Source: Leishmania martiniquensis (lineage: Eukaryota > Euglenozoa > Kinetoplastea > Trypanosomatida > Trypanosomatidae). From it: a stretch of 64,000 bases of DNA. Below, piece by piece: positions 31,138 through 41,484 of this stretch. The first letter of the stretch is position 1. Every line of letters starts with the position of its first letter. Location of the stretch: positions 1,833,501 through 1,897,500 of the forward strand of contig NC_090170.1 in the NCBI RefSeq assembly GCF_017916325.1, in the 5' to 3' direction. The notes under the pieces were generated by a model. The model was not told where the DNA came from. It saw nothing but the letters and a program-made list of their open reading frames with translations, and did not search any database. The position numbers and the translations under genes are program-made.

Positions 31138-32282
31138 GGCCCATATAAGGTACGACGGGCGAAACGTAGGGAAACCCTTCTTTCTACCCCGGCGCTTCGT
31201 GCCTCGGCGCCCTGGGCACCTCCCGGGTTAAGACCGCGTGCAGGCGAGCCCCGGCAGCGCATCGCTGATGTGCATGCGGAGCAGCCCGATGCACCATTCA
31301 CGCGCCCACCCACCTACACAGATACACGGCTCGTTTCGAGCGGTGCTTTTGCTCTGCATTATTTTTCCCTTCAGCTGCTCTCACGTGCTGCTATTTGGTC
31401 TTTGCTTTCATGCGTACTCTTTTTTTTTCGCTTGCTTCTTGTGTGGATGTGAGTGTGGAAGGGTACGGAGGAAAGGGGCATGCTGATGTGTGCAACGGAG
31501 ATAGTGACAAGAGTGACAACGACTGCATTCGTGCATTCCGTTGTTTCTTGTTCTCGATTTTTCCCCCTCAATGCGATATGATTAGCTGCTGTGCGCTCGT
31601 GCATTCTGTGCATGTGTGTGTGTGTGGGGGGGGTGCCGGTCAGTGGAGAGTCCCCGCGGTGCGGAGGGTGGCGTTGTGTGAGGAGGAGGAAGCCACGTGA
31701 GCCACGGCTGCAATGAGCGGCTCTTTTTTTCCACGCGCCGTTTCGCCGTCGCTCTTCTTCAGCTTTTTGCTCTGCCCACAGATACGACAGAAATGCACCT
31801 GCTCGCTGGGAAGCACATCGACTTCGCAGCTGACCGCACAGAGCGAGAGCTCAGCAATCGCCGGCTTAGCTGTTCAAGTCGCACGTCAACTGACTGCCTC
31901 GGCTCATCTCACTCATGCTCCCCTTTTTTATATCCTCATGTGCTGCATCGTTTTCTTGTACACCATTCTTACGGCTTTACTGACGTCACTTCTCACCCAC
32001 GCCCACTCCCTCAACACCGTTGAGGTAAAAGAGGCTGACTCAAAGAAAAGAGGGCAATTGTGTGGCCGCGCACCGTTGTGCCTGGGCAGCGCCGTTTTTT
32101 TTTCTCTGAAGGACACAGACGAAATCGAATTCGTCGTCACCACTCGATATCGGCCGTCTCTCTCTCTCTCTTTTCGTTTCCTTCACGCTCTTCTTTGTGC
32201 CGCTCTTCGAGATACGCCTCTCAATCCCTCTTTCAAAAGTTTTTTTCTTCATTGCTCGCGGCAGCGATTAGGTTCCGTCGCC
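31138..32282 (+). other. Intergenic region
   Basis: No supported gene. Open frame continues upstream of the next gene from 31713 but is Phe/Ser/Leu-rich and lies in the splice tract, so I treat it as non-coding. Confidence 0.65.
32263..32264 (+). promoter_or_regulatory. Candidate trans-splice acceptor AG
   Basis: The AG of CGGCAG after the T-rich run at 32240-32250, 18 bases before the ATG at 32283. This is the reason for choosing the short form of the downstream protein. Confidence 0.5.
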
Positions 32283-32744
32283 ATGATGCGATCAGCGGAG
32301 AAGCAGCAGAGCGTTAAGGCCATGCACATGAACCGTGATCGGATCAAAGAGAGAATTCATGAAAAGCATGAACAGCAGCGGCAGCGGGCGCGAGATGGCC
32401 GGCTCAGTGCATTGCGCAAGTTGGACGTCGATGAGACACCCGAGAACGCCTGGTGCGCAGGGGCTTGTGAGGCCGCTGTGACGAGTCATCCAGAGGCTTG
32501 CTCTAGCTCCACACACGTGCCTGACAGTCCGCAACGCTACAGCCACGACGGAACTGTGACTGTACCGGCAGTGCAGGATTGGTCTGACATTGGCCACGAG
32601 TTCGGCGTCAACATCGACGACGCGGACGTGATGGAGTACTTACTTGCTCTTGAGGAAGAGATTCGGCAAGAGCAGTACTTTCAGTTTTATGATCAAACAA
32701 ATGGCAACGAATGGGAAGACTACTTCCGCTCTCTTATGTGCTGA
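32283..32744 (+). CDS. Small conserved-looking protein, possibly RPA-interacting-protein-like
   Basis: A 153-aa protein that I do not firmly recognise. The N-terminal 45 residues are basic and helical (NRDRIKERIHEKHEQQRQRA). A middle part is Ser/Pro-rich. The C-terminus is acidic and aromatic (VMEYLLALEEEIRQEQYFQF). A basic helix containing an 'ERx..R.RDRL'-like run followed by an acidic 'LEEIQQEL'-like helix resembles RPA-interacting protein (RPAIN), which carries RPA into the nucleus, but the cysteine-rich RPAIN C-terminus is absent. That link is weak and partly coloured by the DMC1 and MCM9 neighbours. The open frame extends upstream to 31713, but that part overlaps the splice tract and looks non-coding. 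Confidence 0.6.
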   Translation: MMRSAEKQQSVKAMHMNRDRIKERIHEKHEQQRQRARDGRLSALRKLDVDETPENAWCAGACEAAVTSHPEACSSSTHVPDSPQRYSHDGTVTVPAVQDWSDIGHEFGVNIDDADVMEYLLALEEEIRQEQYFQFYDQTNGNEWEDYFRSLMC

Positions 32745-33836
32745 CGGGAGGCTTGCCAGCGCATGCGCGCCGTCGAATCGGACCTGCGCCAGTACCAATG
32801 GCACTCTTCATGCGCTCGGAGACGCACATGGAATGAGGCGTGTACAGTACCTGTGCAAACGTGAAGACGCGTGCGCGTGTGATCCTGCCTCCAAAGACAT
32901 CTTTCCTCTTCTCCCTCTTGTCTCCTTTGGGTGACGTTTTTCTCTGTTCTTCATGGTGAGGCGTACGTGAGTTGCTCTCTTCTTCTCGTATCCTATCCAT
33001 CGCTTTTTTTATCTCGTGCGTGCGTGTATACGAGAGTCTCCGCTGCTTCACGAAGGCGTCGAATACAAGGTGGAGAGAGAGGACACATCAAGTCCGCTCG
33101 CCATTCTTTTTGTGTGCTCTTGTGTGCGTGCGCCATACCCGGACGACCCTCTGCCGTGCGGCGCCTTTCCCTCTCAGCATCCCTCGTGAACCCCCTTGTG
33201 TATGACGCGGTTCGTGGGTGCACCTGCATGCTTCCGTCCCCTCTGACTTCTTTGCGAGCTGTGGGGCGGTCTATTTGGCGCACGCGGGATTCAGCGACTC
33301 CCGCTGCATCGGTTTCTCTGTATTTCGATGGTCATCTGTGCATCCACTGTCGCGCCTCTCTCCGAAAAAAATGTGCGGTCTCCATCCTGTCACCCTTCAC
33401 ATCGCGCGTCTGAGTTGGTGTGCTGCACTCGCTGACGACAGCGAAGAGGGAGGGTTTCAGTGACAGCTGCTGCCCGTCTCCCATTCCCACACCACACATT
33501 CCGGCAGACACGGCACTAATGAAAAGGGAAGACGACGGCAAGACGTGTGCCACACAAACGCCTCATGTGCCGTGCCCGAACCGCAGTCCTCCACCCGTTA
33601 CATCGCCGCACGATCCTCAAGGAACGCCCGTTTCCACCTCTGTGACGCATTTGTCTCTGCCGATACCATCCAAGCCCTCTCTGTGTTTCTTTTCCTTTTC
33701 GGTATCTTCACGCTTGCTCCCTCTGGGCTCACGCCCTCCCCTGGCATTAGTCCTGACTCACGCGCAGGCGACTTCCACCGCTAGACTCCGTCGAGCAATA
33801 CGTTGAGGAAACGTAGAGGGGACGTTGCGCGCTCCG
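32745..33836 (+). other. Intergenic region upstream of the MCM9-like gene
   Basis: No supported gene. A Pro/Ser/Thr-rich frame (33420-33806) ends just before the MCM9-like start, but it overlaps the splice tract and has no protein features. Confidence 0.6.
33749..33750 (+). promoter_or_regulatory. Candidate trans-splice acceptor AG
   Basis: The AG of GGCATTAG after about 80 bases of C/T-rich sequence, 86 bases before the ATG at 33837. Confidence 0.45.
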
Positions 33837-36590
33837 ATGGAGATCGCGGAGACGACAAGGGAACGCATCCGGTACTTTTTCGTTCATCACAGCGAGCCGC
33901 CCGCTCCTCTATCGACCCACGATGGCACCGGTACACCCGCCCCGCATCCGACAAGCAGCGGCACAGCAGCGGGCGCAGCTGGTGGCCGCTCTGTTTTTAT
34001 CCAAGAGGTGGACTGCATGAAGCTGCTCGACGTCTGCCCGGAGGTCGGCTGCGCGCTGCTGACGCAAACGACAGCGGTCATGGATGTGCTTCGAGTGGAG
34101 TGCGCGGCACTGTGCACGGAGGCTGGGCAGATTGGCATACTCAGCAGCAGCATCTCTATACGCCTCACGCACGTTCCAGTGGCGATGACAGGACTGCCGT
34201 CCGTGCCCCCCGCAGGTGGCCAGCTTGTCCAGCTGTGCGGGTCGATCATTCGCATGTCGACCAAGCGCGTGGTGCCATACGCATCGCGGCTCATGTGCCC
34301 GCGATGCCGTGAAACTACCGAAATATTCACAAGCCCCTTTGACCGGACGGCAGAGGCAAAGGCGCAGTGCTCGCAGCCAGCCTGCAAGCACGAGCCGATG
34401 CAGGCGATAGGCCAGACTTGGATGGACTACGCCGAGTGTCGGCTGCAGCAGCGGTCCAACCAGTCGGGCCGCCTGCCTCGTAGCGTGCTCGTCACGCTGG
34501 ACGATGAGCTTAGCATGAAGTGCTCAGTGGGCCAGTTTGTAGAGGTGGTGGGGCTCGCCTTTCCCAAATGGCGGCATGTTTTTCCTTCCAGCAGGCCCAA
34601 CATCGAGCCGGCCATCTGGGCGGTTAACGTGCTTCCCATGGAAGCGTACCGTGGCGCGTCCACGACGACGAGCGGTGTCGTTGGGCTTCGTCGTCGCGGC
34701 GGCAAGACGGACAGGCCAAAGTTCAACCCAGAGCATTTCTTCACCTCGTTCTGCAAGAATAAGCGCAAGCGCGGCGTGACGCTGGCACGATCTGTGTGCC
34801 CGCACCTTTCGGGCCTCTTTGCCCCACGCGTAGCCGTGCTGCTCTCCGCTCTCGGTGGGGCCTCGACGCGAGGGAAAACTTCTATGCACGTGCGCAACAC
34901 GATTCACTGCCTCTACGTTGGCGACCCCTCGACAGGCAAGACTCAGCTGCTGCGCTTTGCGGCGGCCATCGCGCCGCGCTGCACCTCGACGACCGGCATG
35001 GGCAGCACTTCCGCCGGCCTCACAGTCGCGGCCGCGAAGGAGCATGGTGAGTGGGTGCTCGAGCCTGGAGCGTTGGTGCTGAGTGATGGCGGCTCCTGCA
35101 TCATCGACGAGCTCCGCACCGTCTCACCAGCGGATCGCGCCTCGCTGCACGAGGCAATGGAGCAGCAGACTATCTCTGTGGCAAAGGGTGGCCTGGTCAC
35201 GAAGCTGCGCACCGCCTGCGCAGTCTTGTCAGCCTGCAATCCACCTTCCCGCCGTGGTGGTCGTACGGAGATCGGCGTTGGCGGCCCGCTGCTGAGCCGC
35301 TTTGACTTTATTTTTCTTCTCTGGGACACGCCCCAGCCGGATGTGGATGCCCGGATCGCATCACACATGCTGCGAGCAAATACTGGGACACAGACGGTGC
35401 TGGAGGAGGACGAGCTGACGGTGGACGAGATGGCGCGGTACCTATGGTGGGTGCGCACTCAATACGCCACCGCCGACGGCCCTCTTCTTTCTGACCCCGC
35501 CGCCGACCTCTTGGGCCGCTACTACGAAATTCAGCGGCAGCGCGGCTCCACTCCCGCTCTGGACGACGCGGTGCCAGTGACAGTGCGCTTCCTCGAGTCC
35601 CTCGTGCGCCTCGCACAGGCACACGCGAAGCTGCATCTGCAGACGGTGTGCACACTTGAGGACGCCGCGATGGCAGTCTTCCTTATGGAGCGCACCGCCT
35701 ACAGCCTCAAGTGCCCGCTGGACGCTGTCGAGCCGGGCTTGTACAGCAGTTCACGGGAGCTGGACGAGGTGTTCCTTTCGGATGACCCCGAGGCGCTCGC
35801 GCGGCAGGAAGCGGTGCTGTCCGCCATCGTTGATGTCATGTTCCACTACCCGCTCTCTTCGGCGGACGTCTCTCACGGAGTCGAAGCGGGCAACGGCGAG
35901 GAGACAGCCTTGGCGGACCTTCCATTTATGCGGGCGATGCGAGTCGCTGACGCTTCGCAGAACGCGACTGCCTCTTTTTCCACCGGCGGCGGCGCAGGCG
36001 AGGACGACGTGACCGGCGGGACGTTGCTTGCTCAGCGGAAGGCACCATCATCCTGGCTGCAGGCCAAGACGCTCGCCGCCATCTCCAGCGCTGAGCGGCT
36101 GGCGGAGGAAGTCGGCAGGACTTCTCGTACAGCCTACAGCATCGCACGCTACGCCGATACCGGTATGGAGCTGGCTGCTAACAAGTCGCCCACCGGAGTG
36201 GCGACTGTGCTGCGCACTCAGCGTATGCGTCAGCTAACGTGTGGCGTAGAGGCTGCCGCGGGCCCCGACGAAGTTTCCTCAGTTGCTGCCTCTGAGACAC
36301 GCGTTCGACCAACTGGTGCTGGGCAGGAGGAGCAACCGCAGTGCACAGGGCTCATGTCCTGGAAGAGGCCGGGCGGAGAGTGCGAGGATGAGCTGCTGCT
36401 GCTGCCAGACAGCGAACATCACTCCACCGCTTCCAGCGCACCGTCCTCGCAGCCCATGGCGGTTCGTCCATTGTCATCGCCGTCGTTGTACAGCTCCGAA
36501 GGCACACCACTGCCAAGCTCTCTCTTCCCAAACGGTACGCGAAAGCGATCTGCCGAGGACATCATGCACAGTCTTCGATTCCGCCCATGA
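33837..36590 (+). CDS. MCM9: MCM9-like DNA helicase
   Basis: A 917-aa AAA+ helicase of the MCM family, from the ATG at 33837 (a TTG four codons upstream is ignored). It has an N-terminal OB/zinc region with C154-x2-C157 and C178-x4-C183. Walker A is GDPSTGKT (362-369), Walker B is IIDE (D424, E425; IIDEL rather than the usual IDEF), and the arginine finger is SRFD (R488). The core, with TTGMGSTSAGLTV, GEWVLEPGALVLSDGG and LHEAMEQQTISVAKGGLV, is closer to MCM9 ('TTGIGSTSAGLTV', 'HEAMEQQTISVAKAGLV') than to MCM8 or MCM2-7. MCM9 pairs with MCM8 in homologous recombination and mismatch repair. A long low-complexity tail (about 640-917) ends in KRSAEDIMHSLRF. DMC1 lies 2.7 kb upstream. Confidence 0.85.
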   Translation: MEIAETTRERIRYFFVHHSEPPAPLSTHDGTGTPAPHPTSSGTAAGAAGGRSVFIQEVDCMKLLDVCPEVGCALLTQTTAVMDVLRVECAALCTEAGQIGILSSSISIRLTHVPVAMTGLPSVPPAGGQLVQLCGSIIRMSTKRVVPYASRLMCPRCRETTEIFTSPFDRTAEAKAQCSQPACKHEPMQAIGQTWMDYAECRLQQRSNQSGRLPRSVLVTLDDELSMKCSVGQFVEVVGLAFPKWRHVFPSSRPNIEPAIWAVNVLPMEAYRGASTTTSGVVGLRRRGGKTDRPKFNPEHFFTSFCKNKRKRGVTLARSVCPHLSGLFAPRVAVLLSALGGASTRGKTSMHVRNTIHCLYVGDPSTGKTQLLRFAAAIAPRCTSTTGMGSTSAGLTVAAAKEHGEWVLEPGALVLSDGGSCIIDELRTVSPADRASLHEAMEQQTISVAKGGLVTKLRTACAVLSACNPPSRRGGRTEIGVGGPLLSRFDFIFLLWDTPQPDVDARIASHMLRANTGTQTVLEEDELTVDEMARYLWWVRTQYATADGPLLSDPAADLLGRYYEIQRQRGSTPALDDAVPVTVRFLESLVRLAQAHAKLHLQTVCTLEDAAMAVFLMERTAYSLKCPLDAVEPGLYSSSRELDEVFLSDDPEALARQEAVLSAIVDVMFHYPLSSADVSHGVEAGNGEETALADLPFMRAMRVADASQNATASFSTGGGAGEDDVTGGTLLAQRKAPSSWLQAKTLAAISSAERLAEEVGRTSRTAYSIARYADTGMELAANKSPTGVATVLRTQRMRQLTCGVEAAAGPDEVSSVAASETRVRPTGAGQEEQPQCTGLMSWKRPGGECEDELLLLPDSEHHSTASSAPSSQPMAVRPLSSPSLYSSEGTPLPSSLFPNGTRKRSAEDIMHSLRFRP

Positions 36591-39500
36591 TGTGAGGCCA
36601 TTGTGCGTCATTCTGGTGGATGGGCGCGCTTTGTCGCCCCTCGCCGCAAGCTCCCCTTACTCCCTCTTTCTGCCCTCTTCCTCCAGTACAACGCAAGGCT
36701 AAAGCTTCCTTGTGCAGAGGCTGGAGCCGCATGCTTGCCGGTAAAAGAATAGATTTGGCGCACTAAAGAGTGCACAACACTTGGCCACGACCTTGCTTTG
36801 ACAGCATCACTGACGCTGATGCTGAATATCGTCTCCGTCGTGACTTGCGCGATGCCTTCCTCCGTCGTATCACCGGTCGTCAGCTCCGTTTTCAACGTCC
36901 GAAGCATATCTCTCCCCGTCTTCTTACCTCTGATTGCTCATTCCACTTTTTGCCCTTCCCGCTTCGGCTCCTTCCTGCGTCACGGCCGCGCCTCTCATCA
37001 TGCACACATGCACACCCCTGGGGTTTCGCGATGTGCGTCGCCATTGCTGTACCCTTGTAGAGACACCTTGCAGATCGCTGTGGTGACCGAGATTCACAAC
37101 TACATCTAATCCAAAAACAGTCATGCCCGCCCTCTCCTGACGAACCCTCTCCGTGCGCTCATACTACAGTGAGTGAGGGGGGTGAAATGGTCAGTGAATG
37201 GTGGCGGCAGACACTCAAACCGTGGTCCTAGTGCCTCCTCTTTCACACCTTCGCATCTTCGCTCTCCACCAACGGGTGAGTGTAAAAGACTCTGCGGAAA
37301 CAAGCACGTGGTATGCGCACAGACACAAATACGCAGAGAGAGCACCGCACTCCATGTAGTGTTACTTCACTTCATCCCCTCTCCTTCACCCCGTAGGACC
37401 GATAGGAGACGGGAATATTCTGCATGCGACTGGGGGGCTTCATGACGCAGAGGGCGGAGGCTCCACACCGGCCTCGTTGCGCGTTGATAAGCGGCCTCCG
37501 GAAAGGGTGCTGTGCATGAGCTTCTCGTGTGTGGCCGAGCCTCGCGTGGCCCCGCATTAGCGGGGTCGAAATGCCGTTACACCGGCTATCAATCGTCCCC
37601 TTTCCGACTCCCTTCGACCCCGCCACAGACACATACACACACGCGCAAGCCTGCACGCTGCAGCGAATGGAATGAAGAGGGACGGCTTAGGCGTCTGAGT
37701 GTGCTGCGCCCGAATGCCGCAATCGTCCAGCTGCTGCATGAGAGGGTGCAGGCGCCCATGGACTGAATCCGCCGCCTCGGGTACCTCGCCTATAACGCTC
37801 GCTCTGAAGTCGTTTTCAGCAGATTCATGTGGGTCGCCTGCAGCTGCTGCAAGGGGAAGAAGCGGACGCTGAGGCGAGACGGGATGTGACACGCCTGAGA
37901 GGGCGTGGACTGACGTGCGGCGGAGAAGCGCCATCGTGCAGCGGTGCGCGCAGGAGCGGGTGAAGAGGCACTCTTCTGCGGCGTTTCCTCCGCGCTCAAC
38001 GAGCAGAGTGCCGACGAGATGTCGTCGAAACCCGGGGCACGCAGCCTGTGCCGGCTCTATCTCGCACACTCTCTCTCCTTGTGTGAGTAGCATCGATCGT
38101 CGAGGGGGGCAGGCGCACCCCAGGCCGCGGCGCGGGCGAGCGCGGCAGCTTTAACGGCGAACGGCCTCTTGCTGGAGCTCTTCTCCGCCACACTGGCGCG
38201 TAGCGCGATGGACATGGCAGCGCAGCGCCAGCGGCCCGCCGCCTGACGGGCGCTTTATTGAGCGGGACTGGGGGGGCTCTGTCGCTTCTGGCGCCGTTTG
38301 CTCCACCGCAACTCGGATCGGGCACCGCTGGACGTCCACCCCATCCCAATCCTATGAATTGGTCCTGCTCAGCCCCTCGGTGTCGTATACGGCGCTTCGG
38401 CCCCTCCGCAGCGTTAGCGCGTTGTCGAGGAGAGGGCGCGATACGGGCGGGGCGTTATCCTTACAGCTCGCTGCGGGTGATGGATGGCCGATCTGCTGCG
38501 CGTTGTGCGAATGGGGTGAAGCGTAGTGCCCTGAGGTGATGCGAATGGTGATAGAGGCACTGCCCGCCCCCCTCCCATATTACGCCACGCGGCCTCCTGT
38601 GAATGGGAAGGCTGTCGTGTTGATGGGCCACACAAAGTTTGCAGGCACGTGCCGAGCAGTGCAGCCAGCGGTGGAGTCGGCGACGGAGTCAGCAGACTAC
38701 TTCAGGGTCACTCTCAGCGAAGACAGCCGAGGTTGCCTCTACCTCCTCATCTTCGCTTGGTTGCTGTGATGCGGGCTCTACTCCCTCCACAGAACCTTTG
38801 TGCTCCGTGCTCGCTCCGTGGGAAAGCCCAGCAACCCCTACCCGTACCACAGGCAAAACAACCTCTGGTGGGGTGAGGGCCGATCCCTCACGACCGAAGC
38901 GCGGCTCGAGCGGTGCATCTCGACCGATGTGGGCGGTCGTGTGCTGGATGGCGGTACGCCGGAGCCATCGGGGACAGTGAGGACGTCTGCGCCACGCCCA
39001 TGATGGGCGACGGGCGAGTGCGAATCAAGGGCGTCTCGCTTGGCTGCCAGTGATCCGCCTGTGTGGGGATCGGGAGCCACCCCCACGAGGATGCACGAGG
39101 TGAGGCCTGGCCTGATGAGGGCGGCTGTGAGGCGACCTGCGAGCCGGGGGTGGGCTGAGTATGAGGCAGGGACCACGTTCAGCTGACCGAGCCAGCGCGC
39201 TGTTGTAAGGGCTCGCCTACGGCTGCTTTGCATGAGGCGATGGGCCTGGGATGGGCCTGACAGAGCGGAGCCGCGCTTTCTTTTCTGTGGCAAGGGAGTC
39301 GCCGCGTAAACGGCAATCTTATTGGACGGTGTCGAAGGAGGAAGGGATGTTCAACTGCGCTGCTGTTCTCGGCTCATGGGGTATGGCATCCCTTATTTGT
39401 TCAGTGGCAGAGAGAGGGCGCCAGTCGTGCCGCATAGGAATAGAGAGTTGGACTCGGCGAAAGAAAAAGGGCGTCCTTCACCGCACACAAACGATTGACC

Positions 39501-41484
39501 TGCATGCAATATAAAGTCATCTCCATATGGCATTGCTGTGCACGCGGCGGGGTCTCGTTTCACCTTTTTTTTGAGTGCAAGGAACCTCTGCTCTGCTGCT
39601 TTTTTTTCGATGTGAACAACTTGTCTCGAAGTGAAGCGACTTTCATGTGCGCGCAGTAAACAACAAATATGCGACAGCGAACGCGTAATGGGCGAAACGT
39701 GCCGGTGTGCGAGGTGCGCATGGCCGCATCGAAATATCAAATCCGTGACCGCTTCACCTCCCCACGCGCACTCATTCATGGAAAAGTAAAGCGAATACCT
39801 GCCAGCAGATTGATGAGGCATGGCTGCGTGATGTGCAACCCAAGAGCCACGTGGGAGAGAGAAAGAGAGGCGCGCGAGGGTGTGCGTCTTTCGCTGCGGG
39901 CGCGGGGAGCCGCACCAAGTCTCTACTCTATCCTTGCCCTTGTCGTAAAGGGTAAGGTGCGTGTTGGACTGGCGCTATGATACACCCCTGGCGCTCGCTC
40001 AGTCGGAGGGGGTCGCGGCGCGCTTCCTCGTAAGACCATCTGTGTCTTCTCTCCTCTCCATGCGCAGCTTCCACTGCTTACGCTTCTCCAATATGCATTT
40101 TCTCTCCTGCTCACGTCCACGCCGCGGTTCGTGGGACCACCCCGCCCGCCTCTATATCCTCCCTTGGGATGCCGCCTCCGCCCGCCCCTCCCCCCAAACG
40201 TAATTACCCCGGGTATTCACACGATGCGTGGGCGTGCCTTTGCAGCGAGCCGACAAACGCACGTTCTACAGCATTAGCCGCACGCATCTGCTCGATTGCG
40301 ACGACGGCGCCTGCGCTTGTAACAGTGAGCGTGCGCACGACACAATTGCCTATCATCTTCACCTCTTGTCTTCAAATTCTTTCCTCTCTTCCCATCCCCC
40401 CTAACTCAATTGGGCTGCATCTGTGTGCAACGTCTGCCACAACTCGTTCCGCAATTCTTTTCTCTCTGACATACACGCGCAACATCTGCAGCCGCCGGAG
40501 AATCGAAGTGGACTGACAGAGCGAGAAACGCTGCGGTGGACTTGTCTTCTCCCATCACTTTTAGTCATCTGCGCTCGCTGCCCGTTTCCGGCACTTTTGT
40601 ATATTTCTTTCTTTTTTTCCTTTTGTGTTTGTATGTGTCTGTGTGCTGTAGGCCGCCTCTTCAATACATCTCGTGGGCTCCTCTCTACAGCATGAGTGAG
40701 AGCTGCTGCGCATGGTACGGGACAAGGTCAGATACATAAGCAGAAAAGAAAATAAGAAGACTAGAGAGAGGCCCGACAAGTCTTCCCATAAATATAACAA
40801 AACGAAAAGTCACTCAGATCGGCGTGTTTCGTTGTGAAGGGCAACGGTCGACTTTTTTGTGTGTGTGTGTTTTTGTGCCGAGGAGGCCATCGTTTTCGCG
40901 TGTACGGCCCACCTCTTTTTGTGTAATATTTGTATCTCTATTACTGTTATTCGCTTGCGGGTACGCTCACGTAGACGGTAAGAGGAAGGAGGAAGGAAAG
41001 AGGGTCCCGAGGCGTAATAAATTTTTTCGTGCATGGTGCAGCCTTGAAATAGTCGTCCAGAGATACTAACTGTCATCTCTTGTCTACTGTCGACGCAAGA
41101 CGCTACTCACACCCCCTCCCTTACTCGCCCACTTTCGACTTAACACGCACGCCCTTGCGTGGGCTGCATCCGCCTTCCCACCTTCATCCCTCCCCCTCCC
41201 CTCTCCTCAAAGGTTTCTGTACGTTTGTTTTTATTTCTTTGCATTCTCACTTTTGCTTTCTTCTGACTTCTTTCAACTTTTATTTTTCTGGTAATTTCGA
41301 CACCGTCACCCGCACGCCCACACACAAAGTGCTCGCCGGCAGGGTGCGCAGGGCACACACACACACGTAAAAAGGGGCAGAATTTTCTCTTGTCTTGTCC
41401 ATAAGCGAAAGCAAGGAAGTTCTTTTGCGTGCCACCACGGCGAAGCTTAAAAGCAAAGCTGCACTGATCCGGCAGCTCTCTGCC
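36591..41484 (+). other. Long intergenic region with a GC-rich block and repeat copy C
   Basis: 4.9 kb without a supported gene. About 37740-38570 is G+C-rich with no codon structure and could be a decayed retroposon, though I see no reverse-transcriptase motif. Repeat copy C occupies 38794-39313. From about 39320 to 41480 the sequence is A/T- and C/T-richer, with polypyrimidine tracts at about 41190-41300. Confidence 0.6.
38794..39313 (+). repeat. SIDER-like dispersed repeat, copy C
   Basis: A 520-bp GC-rich block repeated without any difference that I can see at 46634-47153, in the same orientation. It has no similarity to copies A and B obvious by eye. It has no coding potential of its own; the 151-codon frame on its minus strand is identical in both copies simply because the DNA is. 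It lies about 2.2 kb downstream of the MCM9-like stop. No target duplication or poly-A tail is evident at the edges of identity. Confidence 0.75.

Noticed and set aside
31713..32282. Upstream in-frame extension of the small protein at 32283
   Set aside because: It runs through T-rich sequence and a strong acceptor AG, and its composition (Phe/Leu/Ser) is unlike the rest of the protein.
37557..38093. Possible retrotransposon protein in the GC-rich block
   Set aside because: I looked for reverse-transcriptase or RNase H motifs in translated frames and saw none convincing.
38838..39293. Identical 151-codon minus-strand frames in repeats C and D
   Set aside because: The identity follows from the repeated DNA; the protein has no recognisable features and there is no sense-strand counterpart.
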